Below, piece after piece: positions 26,677 through 36,509 of a stretch of DNA of 64,000 nucleotides; positions within the stretch are counted from its first letter, which is position 1; each line of letters opens with the position of its first letter. The notes under the pieces were generated by a model. That model did no database searches. It had not been told where the DNA came from and was given only the letters and a program-made list of their open reading frames with translations. Made by a program: the position numbers and the translations under genes. This DNA comes from Thermincola carboxydiphila (GTDB lineage Bacteria; Bacillota; Thermincolia; Thermincolales; UBA2595): contig JAENZX010000011.1 in assembly GCA_016841045.1 (NCBI GenBank), forward strand, positions 1 to 64,000, read 5' to 3'.

Positions 26677-28649
26677 TACCTTCCACCTCCTAACAGACTG
26701 AGTGTCGCAGAACTGGGATCAGCGAAGCCCATAATAAGAACAAGTATAACCAGACCGGCAAATAACACTAAAGCATAATGTTGAAGCTTACCAGTCTGGA
26801 TTTTCCTGAGGACACTGCCTAATCCCTGAGCAGCTTTGCCTACTCCGTCTACTATTCCGTCAACAATTGTAATATCAAACCACCAGAGGAATTTTCCAAG
26901 TCCATCAATGATGTTATGAATAATCCAGAGGTAGAACTCGTCAACATAAAACTTGTTGAAAGACAGTTTATACAGTGTAGGAAACTTCTTAGCCAATTCT
27001 TCATGAGATACAGCTTTTTTCAAGTAGATTAAAGCTGCAGCGCCGATACCGATTAATGCAAGAACGGTTGACGATATGATAAGGAACCAATTGGCATGGA
27101 CTTCCTCGAATTCACCCAAACGAACAAAATATCCAAATGCCTGACCCTCTCCAAGTCCGGGCCAGCCTACCCAGCCACCAACAACAGATAATGTTGCTAG
27201 TACTACCAGCGGCATAGCCATTGAGAAGGGTGATTCATGTGGATGTGCATCCTTGTCGCGGAGTTCTCCATGGAAGCAGATGAAGAACATTCTGAACATG
27301 TAAAATGCAGTCATCATAGCGGTAAGAGCAGCCATGATATAGAGCACTGTATATATTCCGGCAAAGTGGCTGTGGCTGTGGCCTGACAATGTTGACATAG
27401 CCCAAGTCACTTCAAGGATCAAGTCCTTACTGAAGAATCCGGCGAATGGGAAAATACCGGCAATTGCCAGACAACCGATGAGGAATGTCCAGTAAGTTAT
27501 CGGCATGTACTTCTTCAGTCCACCATATTTCCAGATATTTGCTTCGTTATGCATTGCGTGGAGAACACTACCTGCACCAAGGAACATAAGGGCCTTAAAG
27601 AACGCATGTGTCATCAGATGGAACATACTTGCTGTAAGACTGCCTGCCCCCAGGGCCAGCATCATGTATCCTAACTGAGATACAGTAGAATAGGCAAGTA
27701 TTTTCTTCATCTCTGTTTGGGTTAATGCTATACACGCAGCAAACAATGCGGTAAAAGCACCCATGATGGCTACAAAAAGCATTGCACTTTCAACGGTTTG
27801 AAATAGAATAAGGCTTCTTCCAACCAGGAACACACCGGCAACAACCATTGTAGCAGCGTGGATCAGGGCACTAACCGGAGTAGGACCCTCCATGGCGTCA
27901 GGAAGCCATACGTGCAGCGGAAACTGGCCTGACTTACCGATAGGACCGAGGAAAAGAATCATCGCAATGGCAGTCAGTCCACCGACGGTGAGATTTGTAT
28001 ACTGCTGAAAGTTTGGTATCATCTCTCCGAGCTGCATAAGATCAAGGGTTCCAAAGTTAATCTGCAGTAAGAGAATACCCAGAAGCAAACCGAAATCCCC
28101 TGTACGGGTGGTGATAAAGGCTTTTTTGGCAGCCTCTCTTGCAGAGTATTTGAAGAACCAGAAACCAATTAACAGGTACGAACACAAACCTACGAGCTCC
28201 CAGAAAACAAACATCTGTAAAAGGTTAGGAGCAATTACCAGTCCGAGCATAGACATGGCAAAAAGTGACAGGTAAGCGTAGAAACGTGAAAAACCTTCAT
28301 CCCCGTGCATATAACCCAGTGAGTAAATCTGTACCAGTGATGCCACAAGGGTGACTACAAATAACATCATTGCTGATGTAGGGTCAATCTGAACACCCAT
28401 TTCAACCTTTAAACCCTCCATACTAAACCAGGTAACCACCTGTTTCAGCGGGTGTTCCACAAACTCGCCTCCAGCTTGGATAACCCCAATACCAACGAGA
28501 ATCGCTAGTAAAAACGAAGTCAACATACAAGTTATTGACACAAACGCACTGGCTTTAGGCAGCGGTTTGAAAACAAAAACTATTAATGTAAAAGCTATTG
28601 CTGGTAGGAGGGGTATTAGCCAAGCGTTGTGAAGAGCAAAATCAATCAT
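26676..28649 (-). CDS. nuoL: NADH-quinone oxidoreductase subunit L
   Basis: 657 residues with about 16 helices. The antiporter core is followed by the C-terminal lateral helix and anchoring helix that clamp the membrane arm. Motifs are FVFWELVGLCSYLLIGFW, GPTPVSALIHAATMVVAGVFLVGR and YSTVSQLGYMMLALG. It begins 33 bases after nuoK. Full length, no missing key residues seen. Confidence 0.97.
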   Translation of the reverse strand: MIDFALHNAWLIPLLPAIAFTLIVFVFKPLPKASAFVSITCMLTSFLLAILVGIGVIQAGGEFVEHPLKQVVTWFSMEGLKVEMGVQIDPTSAMMLFVVTLVASLVQIYSLGYMHGDEGFSRFYAYLSLFAMSMLGLVIAPNLLQMFVFWELVGLCSYLLIGFWFFKYSAREAAKKAFITTRTGDFGLLLGILLLQINFGTLDLMQLGEMIPNFQQYTNLTVGGLTAIAMILFLGPIGKSGQFPLHVWLPDAMEGPTPVSALIHAATMVVAGVFLVGRSLILFQTVESAMLFVAIMGAFTALFAACIALTQTEMKKILAYSTVSQLGYMMLALGAGSLTASMFHLMTHAFFKALMFLGAGSVLHAMHNEANIWKYGGLKKYMPITYWTFLIGCLAIAGIFPFAGFFSKDLILEVTWAMSTLSGHSHSHFAGIYTVLYIMAALTAMMTAFYMFRMFFICFHGELRDKDAHPHESPFSMAMPLVVLATLSVVGGWVGWPGLGEGQAFGYFVRLGEFEEVHANWFLIISSTVLALIGIGAAALIYLKKAVSHEELAKKFPTLYKLSFNKFYVDEFYLWIIHNIIDGLGKFLWWFDITIVDGIVDGVGKAAQGLGSVLRKIQTGKLQHYALVLFAGLVILVLIMGFADPSSATLSLLGGGR

Positions 28650-28682
28650 CTTGTTTTTTGCACCTACCTTTGTTAGTAGAAA

Positions 28683-28991
28683 CTACCATTTTAACCAATC
28701 AAATTCTTCAACATTAACAGATATACGGTCACGGTAAATTGCAACTATTAATGCCAAACCCACTGCTACTTCAGCAGCGGCAACAGCTATAACAAATACT
28801 GCAAATACCTGGCCGACAAGTTCTCCTGTGGTTACATACCTGGAAAAAGCAACCAGGTTAATGTTTACAGCAGTCAGCATAACCTCCAGACCCATCAGAA
28901 TCGCAATGGCGTTTCTTTTTGCCAGCGCTCCGAAGAGGCCTATGCAAAACAATGTTCCGCTAAAAACAAGGAAATGTTCTAATCCGATCAT
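28683..28991 (-). CDS. nuoK: NADH-quinone oxidoreductase subunit K
   Basis: 102 residues, three membrane helices. ILMGLEVMLTAVNINLVAF holds the first conserved membrane glutamate, and AAAEVAVGLALIVAIYR the second; both belong to the proton path. The start overlaps the nuoJ stop by four bases (ATGA). Confidence 0.96.
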   Translation of the reverse strand: MIGLEHFLVFSGTLFCIGLFGALAKRNAIAILMGLEVMLTAVNINLVAFSRYVTTGELVGQVFAVFVIAVAAAEVAVGLALIVAIYRDRISVNVEEFDWLKW

Positions 28992-29482
28992 GAGGTTTTC
29001 TTCACCTCTTTCGCAATAACTATTGCTCCGAGCAACGCAACAGTCAGAAGAATCGCTGCGACTTCAAAAGGTATTACATATTTTGTGAGCATTAATTCGG
29101 AAATTTGACCAACTGTTTCGGTTGGTGGTTCCGCACTGCTGATTGACCAATTTGTGTTAACGGCCATATATGCATTGATTAGTATTAATACTAACGATAC
29201 CAGACCGGCAGCAGCAGCATTTTTAGAAAAAAGGTTGGTTTGTTTCATGTTACCTCTGACAGTTAACATGATACCAAATACTATAAATATTGTTATTGCA
29301 CCTGCATATACCAGTATCTGTACGGCTGCCAGGAAGTCAGCCTGCAGCATTACATAGGTTGCGGCAACACCAATGAATGTTACAACCATGAACAGAGCAC
29401 TGTGAAATATGTTTCTGTTCAAGACCATCATTAATGCCGAGCCTAATGTGATTACTGCTATAATCCAGAACATCACATTCAT
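28988..29482 (-). CDS. nuoJ: NADH-quinone oxidoreductase subunit J
   Basis: 164 residues, five membrane helices. SALFMVVTFIGVAATYVMLQADFLAAVQILVYAGAI-like blocks are diagnostic: ADFLAAVQILVYAGAITIF includes the pi-bulge helix 3 region. It lies between nuoI (25-base gap) and nuoK (overlap). Confidence 0.95.
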   Translation of the reverse strand: MNVMFWIIAVITLGSALMMVLNRNIFHSALFMVVTFIGVAATYVMLQADFLAAVQILVYAGAITIFIVFGIMLTVRGNMKQTNLFSKNAAAAGLVSLVLILINAYMAVNTNWSISSAEPPTETVGQISELMLTKYVIPFEVAAILLTVALLGAIVIAKEVKKTS

Positions 29483-29507
29483 TTGCCTTATTCACCCCTT
29501 AACTTGC

Positions 29508-29936
29508 CTAATCTGTTTCTTCAGGCTTTGCCGGTTTTTCATCTTCCGGGGATGGAACATAACTGCTGAAAAGGTCAAGGTTTACATCATCCCGGAAATA
29601 CTTAGCAAGTTCAAAATTATGATTCCAGAGAAGGGCTTTGGTAGGACAGGTCTCTACACAAAAACCACAGTAAAGACATCTTTCAGTCTTCATGGTATAG
29701 CCTGTCAACTTTTTCTTATTGTTTTCATCCTTCTCGGACTCAATTTTAATAACCTTGTTAGGACATGCATTGGCACACAACCCGCAGGCAATGCACTTAG
29801 GCACCTTCAAGTCAAAGGAACCCTTAAATGCCGGTGGTAAATTAGGCCTTTGTTCGGGGTATTCCTCAGTAATCTTTGGGCCAAACATGTTCTTCAATGT
29901 GATACTAAGTCCTTTTATTAATCCCTGTCCGAACAC
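29508..29936 (-). CDS. nuoI: NADH-quinone oxidoreductase subunit I, two 4Fe-4S clusters
   Basis: 142 residues. It carries clusters N6a and N6b in the peripheral arm: CIACGLCANACPNKVIKI and CLYCGFCVETCPTKALLW, each CxxCxxCxxxCP. A basic, amphipathic N-terminal helix (LIKGLSITLKNMFGP) should lie on the membrane. It is the entry subunit for electrons since NuoEFG are missing from the operon. Confidence 0.96.
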   Translation of the reverse strand: MFGQGLIKGLSITLKNMFGPKITEEYPEQRPNLPPAFKGSFDLKVPKCIACGLCANACPNKVIKIESEKDENNKKKLTGYTMKTERCLYCGFCVETCPTKALLWNHNFELAKYFRDDVNLDLFSSYVPSPEDEKPAKPEETD

Positions 29937-29947
29937 TATATCACCAC

Positions 29948-31009
29948 CTAACTAATAATTCTCTGGTATACGTAAATTCCAATACCGGTAACAAGAATGT
30001 TAGCCAATGAAACCGGAATCAGAAACTTCCAGCCGAAGTGCATCAAGTGGTCAACACGAAGCCTCGGGAAAGTCCAGCGTACCCATAAGAAGGTAAACAA
30101 CATAAAGTAGAGTTTAATCATGAACCATACAAACCCAGGAATTGTAACCCCAAAGATTGTATCCAAACCAAACGGTGCAAGCCATCCACCCAGGAACAGA
30201 GTGGTAGCTATTGCAGAAGCAGCAACCATGCTGGCATATTCTGCCATCATAAAGAGAGCCCATCTGATACCGGAGTATTCAATAAAATAACCGGCTATAA
30301 GCTCCTGCTCACCTTCCGCTAAATCGAACGGAGCCCTGTTTAACTCAGCTGTAGCTGCAACATAGTATACAACAAAAGCTATAAACTGTGGAACAATAAA
30401 CCACATATTCTTCTGGGCAAGAACGATATCTGACATTTTCAGTGAACCTGTCAGCATTACGACACCAAGTATAGAGAATACCATGGGGATTTCATAGCTT
30501 ATCATCTGAGCTACGGCCCTCATACCTCCGATTAACGCATACTTGTTATTGGAAGCCCAGCCTGCCATTAGGATTGACAAGGTACCGGTGGATGCCATAG
30601 CAATAAAGTAAAAGATACCGATGTTCAGGTCCTGGATGACCATCCCTTTACTAAAGGGGATAACTGCAAAAGTAAGAAGTGCAGTTGCAAAGAGAGTGGT
30701 ACTTGCGATTTTAAATACAAACTTATCAGCTGCGGCCGGAATAATGTCTTCTTTAGAAAGGGTCTTAACAACGTCGGCTATCACCTGCCCTATACCGAGC
30801 GGACCCAGCCTGTTAGGACCTTTACGAATTTGAATGAAGGCTGCAACCCTACGTTCTGCCAGAATAAGGATGATAACATGGGTTAGGATGAAAATAACCA
30901 CTGCTAACGCGCCAACGGCGCTCATAATGACTTCGGCAGAAGCAGCAGAGAGGCCCATGCCTTCAAGCCAAGATCTTATTCCATTGGCCAGATTAATTAA
31001 AATTTGCAT
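29948..31009 (-). CDS. nuoH: NADH-quinone oxidoreductase subunit H
   Basis: 353 residues, eight membrane helices; links the peripheral arm to the membrane arm and forms much of the quinone channel. The cytoplasmic loop ERRVAAFIQIRKGPNRLGP and FDLAEGEQELIAGYFIEYSG with its conserved acidic residues are intact. The start follows GGGGAGAAG. The 11-base gap to nuoI fits an operon. Confidence 0.97.
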   Translation of the reverse strand: MQILINLANGIRSWLEGMGLSAASAEVIMSAVGALAVVIFILTHVIILILAERRVAAFIQIRKGPNRLGPLGIGQVIADVVKTLSKEDIIPAAADKFVFKIASTTLFATALLTFAVIPFSKGMVIQDLNIGIFYFIAMASTGTLSILMAGWASNNKYALIGGMRAVAQMISYEIPMVFSILGVVMLTGSLKMSDIVLAQKNMWFIVPQFIAFVVYYVAATAELNRAPFDLAEGEQELIAGYFIEYSGIRWALFMMAEYASMVAASAIATTLFLGGWLAPFGLDTIFGVTIPGFVWFMIKLYFMLFTFLWVRWTFPRLRVDHLMHFGWKFLIPVSLANILVTGIGIYVYQRIIS

Positions 31010-31051
31010 GCTTCTTCTCCCCTAAAACCTATTTTTTAGTTTTCATAAGAT

Positions 31052-32155
31052 TTACCGGTCAACTTCACCAAGAACGATATCAATAGATGCCAGGATAAGA
31101 ACCGCATCCATAATGTGAGTTCCTTTTGCCATTTCAGGGAATGCACTTAACATTACAAAGGTAGGTGCATAGATTTTATTCCTATATGGTTTTGTTGACC
31201 CATCACTTACAAGGTGGAAACCAAGATGACCTTTGGCGTTTTCGATTCTGTGGAATGCTTCGCCTACAGGTGGCTTGATAACTTTGGGGACTTTTGCCAT
31301 AACAGGTCCTTCAGGAATTTCCTTCATTGCCTGCTTAATTATCCTGACACTCTGTTCCATTTCCTTCAGCCTAATAACGAAACGGTCAAAGAGATCCCCG
31401 TTGTGGGTAACAGGTACATCAAATTGCATCCTGTCATATACCAGATACGGTTCATCCCTTCTGAGGTCATAATCTACACCAACACTTCTTAGGTTTGGAC
31501 CGTTAAAACCATAGTCCATGGCCATTTCCTTTGATACAACAGAAATCCCCTTAGTACGGGACTGGAATATTTCGTTCCCAGTCAGCAGTCCGTTGTATTC
31601 TTCAAAGGCAGGCTCAAAACTATCCATTAAGTCTTTTAACTCAGTAAAGAAATCTTCACCAAGGTCGTTTCTGACTCCGCCTATCCTCATGAAGTTAGGA
31701 GTAAGCCTGTTTCCGCCAACCCTGGTAATTAATTCAAGCACCCTGTCTCTTTCACGGAAAATATAAAAGTATCCAGTTGCTCCCGCAACGTCCAGGGCAA
31801 AACTTCCAAGGAAAATACCGTGGCTTCCCAAACGCTGTAACTCAGCAAGGATAACCCTAAGATACTGGGCCCGCTCGGGAATTTCCTCCTCAATACCCAT
31901 CAGTTTCTCTACAGCCATTACGTAAGCCAGCTCGTTAGACAAACCTGAGCAGTAGTCAAGACGATCAGTGTAGGGAATAAACTGGGTATAAGTGCGGGAT
32001 TCCGCTAATTTCTCCAGTCCACGATGCAAATAACCAATATGGTTAACAGCATTCTGAATATACTCTCCATCAAGGTTTAACACACACCGGTAAACACCGT
32101 GGGTACTGGGATGTACAGGTCCCATATTCAGGGTAAGTTCTTGTGTTTTTAACAT
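31052..32155 (-). CDS. nuoD: NADH-quinone oxidoreductase subunit D
   Basis: 367 residues, full family length, not fused to NuoC. The quinone-site loop GPVHPSTHGVYR with the conserved histidine is present, as are the ending DIVLGEVDR and the block GPNLRSVGVDYDLRRDEPY. Homologous to the large subunit of NiFe hydrogenases but lacking its C-terminal CxxC metal ligands. Confidence 0.97.
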   Translation of the reverse strand: MLKTQELTLNMGPVHPSTHGVYRCVLNLDGEYIQNAVNHIGYLHRGLEKLAESRTYTQFIPYTDRLDYCSGLSNELAYVMAVEKLMGIEEEIPERAQYLRVILAELQRLGSHGIFLGSFALDVAGATGYFYIFRERDRVLELITRVGGNRLTPNFMRIGGVRNDLGEDFFTELKDLMDSFEPAFEEYNGLLTGNEIFQSRTKGISVVSKEMAMDYGFNGPNLRSVGVDYDLRRDEPYLVYDRMQFDVPVTHNGDLFDRFVIRLKEMEQSVRIIKQAMKEIPEGPVMAKVPKVIKPPVGEAFHRIENAKGHLGFHLVSDGSTKPYRNKIYAPTFVMLSAFPEMAKGTHIMDAVLILASIDIVLGEVDR

Positions 32156-32204
32156 TATTTCTACACCTCTACAATCCCGAATTTAAGTCTACATATTAGA
32201 ACTT

Positions 32205-32660
32205 CTAAGCATTGTGTTTAAAATCTTTCCGCAGAGGGTGACCCACAAAATCATCCGCCAACAGGATTCTCTTAAGATTTGGATGTCCTGTAAAGGTAAT
32301 CCCCATCAAATCGTAAACTTCTCTTTCCATACAGTCTGCTGCTTTCCAAACTGAGACTATCGAAGGTAACTGAGGGGTTGCCTTGTCGAGTTCAACTTTA
32401 ACTGTCAGCTTATGACGGTAAGTCAAAGAATTCAGGTGATAAACAACCGTAAAATTCTCCGGATAATCTACAGAACTAAGGTTCATGATAAGATTGAGTT
32501 CATAATTCGGGTTATCTCTCAGTTCTTTCATAACCTCTACGATTTTGTCCGGTTTAACCTTAATGGACTGATTTGTATTATCCTCAAAAATTTCAGCACA
32601 TTCGCCAAATTTCTGATTAAGCTCGCCCACCAGAGCCTGACGGTCTACTATCTTATCCAC
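32205..32660 (-). CDS. nuoC: NADH-quinone oxidoreductase subunit C
   Basis: About 151 residues. Conserved blocks are [31 protein letters not shown] and GHPLRKDF. The GTG at 32660 is chosen because AGAGG lies 10 bases upstream and it overlaps the nuoB stop by 8 bases; an ATG at 32681 has no site. Cytoplasmic arm subunit. Confidence 0.93.
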   Translation of the reverse strand: MDKIVDRQALVGELNQKFGECAEIFEDNTNQSIKVKPDKIVEVMKELRDNPNYELNLIMNLSSVDYPENFTVVYHLNSLTYRHKLTVKVELDKATPQLPSIVSVWKAADCMEREVYDLMGITFTGHPNLKRILLADDFVGHPLRKDFKHNA

Positions 32661-33183
32661 GTGTCCCCAACCTCTCACCATTATTTTTAGCCCACTTTTC
32701 GGTGTGCAGAATCTTCTCCCTCAGTGTAAGGAACCCGTAAATCAGTGCTTCCGGTCTGGGTGGGCAGCCGGGAATATAAACATCTACAGGCAGAAAAGTA
32801 TCGGCACCGGGGACAACATTGTAAGAATCTGTAAATGGTCCACCGCTTATGGCACAGCTTCCCATACACATAACATACTTGGGTTCAGCCATCTGCTCGT
32901 ATAGACGTGCAATCAGAGGCTGCATCTTTTTCGTAATGGTACCGGCCACAATCATCAGGTCGGCCTGCCGGGGGCTTCCACGGAATGCTTCGTATCCGAA
33001 ACGTGCAAAGTCAAACTTGGCGCTACTTGTGTTCAGCATCTCAATGGCACAGCATGCAAGACCGAATGTTACGGGGAAAATGGACCTTGATCTGAACCAA
33101 CTTAACAGCTTATCCGTCGAAGTCATAATAACATTGTCTCGGAGCAGTTCATCAACCTGATTTTTGTCTTTTATTAGATCCAT
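32653..33183 (-). CDS. nuoB: NADH-quinone oxidoreductase subunit B (cluster N2)
   Basis: 176 residues. Ligands of the terminal 4Fe-4S cluster N2 are visible: [10 protein letters not shown] (adjacent cysteines), [14 protein letters not shown] and [16 protein letters not shown] 33183 has AAGGAAGGAG seven bases upstream, which rules out the longer frame to 33213. It overlaps both nuoA and nuoC. Confidence 0.97.
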   Translation of the reverse strand: MDLIKDKNQVDELLRDNVIMTSTDKLLSWFRSRSIFPVTFGLACCAIEMLNTSSAKFDFARFGYEAFRGSPRQADLMIVAGTITKKMQPLIARLYEQMAEPKYVMCMGSCAISGGPFTDSYNVVPGADTFLPVDVYIPGCPPRPEALIYGFLTLREKILHTEKWAKNNGERLGTRG

Positions 33184-33536
33184 TCTAACGCTCCTTCCTT
33201 CCATGCATACCAATATCCGAGTAAGAGAATTGTAATAAAGATGAACATTTCCACAATCGCAAACAGTCCTAAGCTCTGGAACTTGATTGCCCAGGGATAG
33301 AGGAAAATAGTTTCAACGTCAAAGGCTACGAAAACTAAGGCATACATAAAATAACTAAGTTTGAACTGAATCCATGTGTCTCCCTCTGTTTCCAAACCGC
33401 ACTCGTAGGTCAAAAGTTTGGTCGGGGTGGGTTTCTTATGATTACTGTGAAGAATCGCTGATACACCCAGTAAGATCAGCGGAAAAATGATACCGACCAA
33501 AAATATAACACCTACCCCTGCATAACTAGTTAGCAT
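33174..33536 (-). CDS. nuoA: NADH-quinone oxidoreductase subunit A
   Basis: 120 residues, three membrane helices. The conserved cytoplasmic loop [21 protein letters not shown] and the helix [15 protein letters not shown] are diagnostic. First gene of the operon, with AAAGGAGGGAAACG before the ATG. Confidence 0.96.
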   Translation of the reverse strand: MLTSYAGVGVIFLVGIIFPLILLGVSAILHSNHKKPTPTKLLTYECGLETEGDTWIQFKLSYFMYALVFVAFDVETIFLYPWAIKFQSLGLFAIVEMFIFITILLLGYWYAWKEGALEWI

Positions 33537-33586
33537 CGTTTCCCTCCTTTCTAGTTTCTTATTTAATAGAACAATTACTTCATATA

Positions 33587-33616
33587 TCTATACACATAAA
33601 AGCACCCATAAAGCAA
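33587..33616 (-). promoter_or_regulatory. Possible nuo operon promoter
   Basis: TTGCTT (33611-33616), 18-base spacer, TATAGA (33587-33592), giving a leader of about 45 bases before nuoA. The rest of the 427-base gap 33537-33963 holds the probable rnhB terminator and A/T-rich sequence in which I recognise no riboswitch. Confidence 0.4.
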
Positions 33617-33773
33617 TTTTAGAATTTTTGCGGCTCTTTGAATTTTCGCAAAATTCCTTACCTATATGGGAATCTTTTATGCTTATAGTCTTTTGATGAT
33701 AAAACCTCACTCCATTCCCCTGTTAATCAACATGGAGTTAGACACATAACAATATGACAAGAACCTGATTACG

Positions 33774-33800
33774 CAAAAGAAACCAGCCATTACGGCAGGT
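33774..33800 (-). terminator. Probable rnhB terminator
   Basis: On the minus strand ACCTGCC, loop GTAAT, GGCTGGT (one T-T mismatch) precedes TTCTTTTG. It lies about 165 bases after the rnhB stop. Confidence 0.45.
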
Positions 33801-33963
33801 GTCTGTGGTGCTTGTAATCCTTGTCACTAAATATATATTCTCTGGCATGGACAAAAATCCCTGCTTTGCAAAACAAAATTGCCAAAATTTCAGCATATTT
33901 TGTATATTTATGGCGAATTGTTGCCTGATATAGCAGTTATATTTATGATAGTAAATTTTGGAG

Positions 33964-34734
33964 TTACAGGTTTTTAATGAAGGTCCTGCGGTGATGATGG
34001 GAAGGGCCGTATTCTTTTAAGGCTTTAATGTGTTCACTGGTTCCATACCCTTTATGACGGCTAAATCCATACTGCGGAAACTCTCTGTCCAAATTATTCA
34101 TTATTTTATCACGAGTAACTTTGGCAATAATAGATGCCGCAGCAATAGAAACACTTAAACCGTCACCTTTGATAATAGCATTCTGAGGAGTAGAAATGTC
34201 CGGTATTTTGACTGCATCAACAAGGAGATAGTCAGGACATGCAGTTAAATCCTGCACAGCCCTCTGCATCGCCAAAAGACTGGCCTGCAGTATGTTTAGA
34301 TTATCAATTTCCTCAACTGTCGACATACCAACTGACCAAGCTACAGCTTTTTCGGTTATCTCGTGATAAAGCTCTTCCCTTTTAGCAGGTGAGAGTTTTT
34401 TTGAATCATTGATACCCCGTATCCTGACATCCGCAGGTAAAATTGCCGCTGAAGCCACCACCGGCCCTGCGAGAGGACCACGACCAGCCTCATCTATTCC
34501 TGCAACTATCGAGTAGCCTTTTCTCCTAACATCTTCTTCATAAAACTGCAGCTTCTTAAGCCTGATTTCTTCCTTAACATCAAGTGCTTCCTGACGGCAA
34601 AATTGCTGGTATAATTTCCGAACTCCAACACGGTCATCATTACTCAGGGAGTTTCTTACGTCTGCAGCAAGGGAATTCCCTTTTTCAGCTAATAAAAACT
34701 TTACCTCGGCCAGAGTCATCTTCGAAACCTTCAT
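33964..34734 (-). CDS. rnhB: Ribonuclease HII
   Basis: 256 residues; removes ribonucleotides and RNA from RNA/DNA hybrids. Active-site motifs are IVAGIDEAGRGPLAGPVVAS (Asp-Glu), NDSKKLSPAKRE and YLLVDAVKIP (Asp), with SIIAKVTRD downstream. The N-terminal extension of about 70 residues is usual in Firmicute RNase HII. ATG 34734 has GTGGAG upstream; the in-frame ATG at 34776 lacks a site. Confidence 0.95.
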   Translation of the reverse strand: MKVSKMTLAEVKFLLAEKGNSLAADVRNSLSNDDRVGVRKLYQQFCRQEALDVKEEIRLKKLQFYEEDVRRKGYSIVAGIDEAGRGPLAGPVVASAAILPADVRIRGINDSKKLSPAKREELYHEITEKAVAWSVGMSTVEEIDNLNILQASLLAMQRAVQDLTACPDYLLVDAVKIPDISTPQNAIIKGDGLSVSIAAASIIAKVTRDKIMNNLDREFPQYGFSRHKGYGTSEHIKALKEYGPSHHHRRTFIKNL

Positions 34735-34898
34735 ACACACTCCACCTACAACTAGGTTACATAAAATAAAGAACAAAGTAAACTTAAAAATATTGTCAAT
34801 AAAATAATGTATACTGTATTTTTCGGCTTAAGTACCAAAATCCCTTCTCCAGAAATAAAAAAAACTCTTCCTGTTTAAGACTTTTCTGATTTTCACAT

Positions 34899-34928
34899 AA
34901 AAATAAAGGGTTAGCAACGCAACCCTTT
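34899..34928 (-). terminator. rbgA-side terminator
   Basis: On the minus strand AAAGGGTT, an 8-base loop and AACCCTTT are followed by ATTTTTAT, 30 bases after the rbgA stop. It separates rbgA from rnhB. Confidence 0.75.
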
Positions 34929-34957
34929 AATGTACCAAAATAGCACAATAACGACAA

Positions 34958-35812
34958 TTATATGCTATCCAGCGTAAACATTCCAATTTTTGCGGCCCGA
35001 AATTCGTTTAATACAATAACAGCCGCTTTCAGTGTATCAATATTGCCGCCGGAAACAAGACATCCCCTCTTGGCACCAATACTTTTGAGGGTATCATAGG
35101 GATCCGGGGCCAGTTTATCAAGCTTATATCTTTCCATTAGATTTTGAGGCGCTATTTCTGTTAATAAACTAATTAGCTTCACAGTCACTTGTTCAATATT
35201 AATTACTTCATCTTTAATTGCACCTGTTACCGCAAGCCTAAAACCCACTTCAGGATCCTCAAACTTTGGCCACAAGATACCAGGGGTATCTAATAATTCC
35301 AGCCCTTTGCCGACCCTTATCCACTGCTTACCCCTTGTTACACCCGGCCTGTCACCGGTTTTTGTGGAGCCCTTTCCGGCCAGCCTGTTAATAAGTGATG
35401 ACTTTCCTACATTAGGTATGCCAACCATCATCAACCTCACAGGCCGCGGCCTTCTGCCCTTGGAAATAAGCTTCTGAATAATATCCTGGGCCTGGCTCTG
35501 TGCAGTGTTAATGAGTGTGTTTATACCTTTACCCTGTTGGGAATCCAAAGCAATACAGGGGTATCCCCTCTCCCTGGTAAAGTGCGTTTTCCACTTTTCA
35601 GTCTGAGATTTATCGGCTAAGTCAGCTTTATTCAATACCGTTATTCGGAGTTTATCGCCAAGAATATCGTCAATTGCCGGATTGCGGCTGCTGACAGGTA
35701 TTCTGGCATCAAGCAGCTCCACTACCACATCTACGATTTTTAAATTTTCCTGAACCATTTTCCGGGCTTTTACCATGTGCCCGGGATACCAGTGTATCGT
35801 ATCCAATTCCAT
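34958..35812 (-). CDS. rbgA: Ribosome biogenesis GTPase RbgA/YlqF
   Basis: 284 residues; assists late 50S assembly. The circularly permuted GTPase order is visible: G4 VLNKADLAD, G5-like IALDSQQGKG, then G1 GIPNVGKSSLINRLAGK, G2 GVTRGKQW and G3 LLDTPGILWPKFEDP, with an ANTAR-like C-terminal domain. The N-terminal HWYPGHMVKARKM is typical. ATG 35812 follows AGGTGAG; the ORF-extending GTG at 35821 would use that site itself. Confidence 0.95.
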   Translation of the reverse strand: MELDTIHWYPGHMVKARKMVQENLKIVDVVVELLDARIPVSSRNPAIDDILGDKLRITVLNKADLADKSQTEKWKTHFTRERGYPCIALDSQQGKGINTLINTAQSQAQDIIQKLISKGRRPRPVRLMMVGIPNVGKSSLINRLAGKGSTKTGDRPGVTRGKQWIRVGKGLELLDTPGILWPKFEDPEVGFRLAVTGAIKDEVINIEQVTVKLISLLTEIAPQNLMERYKLDKLAPDPYDTLKSIGAKRGCLVSGGNIDTLKAAVIVLNEFRAAKIGMFTLDSI

Positions 35813-35842
35813 GCTTCTCACCTACTGTCCCCTTGGAACTTT

Positions 35843-36367
35843 TCAGAGCTTCTTTGTCCTGTCAAATGGCCAGTAAACAAATATGGCCCGGCCAATAATA
35901 TTTTCATCGGGCAGGGTGCCCCAGTACCTGCTGTCCTCACTGTTATTCCTGTTATCACCCATCATGAAATATTCATTTTCAGGAATTTTAACCGGCCCAA
36001 AATTACTATTATATGTAAATTTTTTGGGCAAAAATGGCTGTTCAAGTACCTTTCCATCAATATATACTTTACTATCTTTAACTTCAATAGTTTCTCCCGG
36101 CAAACCAATCAACCTTTTAATAAAATCACGTTTCGGATTTACAGGATATTTGAAAACAATAATATCTCCCCGCTTCGGTTCACCAAGCCTGTACGTAAGC
36201 TTATTTACAACTATCCTGTCTCCCTTTTTTAATGTCGGCTCCATGGAACCTGACGGAATGTAAAAAGGCTGAAATAAAAAAAATCTAATAATAAACGCCA
36301 ATAAAACAGCAACAATTACTGACTCCAGTATTTCTCTTATCAGATACCCTGTTTCTGATCCCCGCAT
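35843..36367 (-). CDS. lepB: Signal peptidase I
   Basis: 174 residues, Gram-positive type with one N-terminal membrane helix (about 13-33). The catalytic serine is in PSGSMEPTLKKGD and the lysine in KRDFIKRLIGLPGE; YFMMGDNRNNSEDSRYWG is the box E region. Cleaves signal peptides outside the membrane. Lies between rplS and rbgA, the usual place. Confidence 0.96.
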   Translation of the reverse strand: MRGSETGYLIREILESVIVAVLLAFIIRFFLFQPFYIPSGSMEPTLKKGDRIVVNKLTYRLGEPKRGDIIVFKYPVNPKRDFIKRLIGLPGETIEVKDSKVYIDGKVLEQPFLPKKFTYNSNFGPVKIPENEYFMMGDNRNNSEDSRYWGTLPDENIIGRAIFVYWPFDRTKKL

Positions 36368-36474
36368 CGCTACGCACTCCCCCTAATCAGGAACTAAGAA
36401 CTGCATATGCGCTATATATTATAATAGCCCACCAACTAGTAATGCATACTGCAAACTCATTTCAATTATTCCGT

Positions 36475-36504
36475 AAAGACAAAAGGGACTGTTTCCAGTC
36501 CCTT
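36475..36504 (-). terminator. rplS terminator
   Basis: On the minus strand AAGGGACTG, loop GAAA, CAGTCCCTT, then TTGTCTTT, starting a few bases after the rplS stop codon. Confidence 0.85.
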
Positions 36505-36509
36505 GGTTT

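Noticed and set aside
33740-33963. Possible riboswitch between nuoA and rnhB
   Set aside because: I compared it with c-di-GMP, TPP and SAM-type cores by eye and found no matching conserved blocks; a weak rnhB terminator explains the only clear hairpin.
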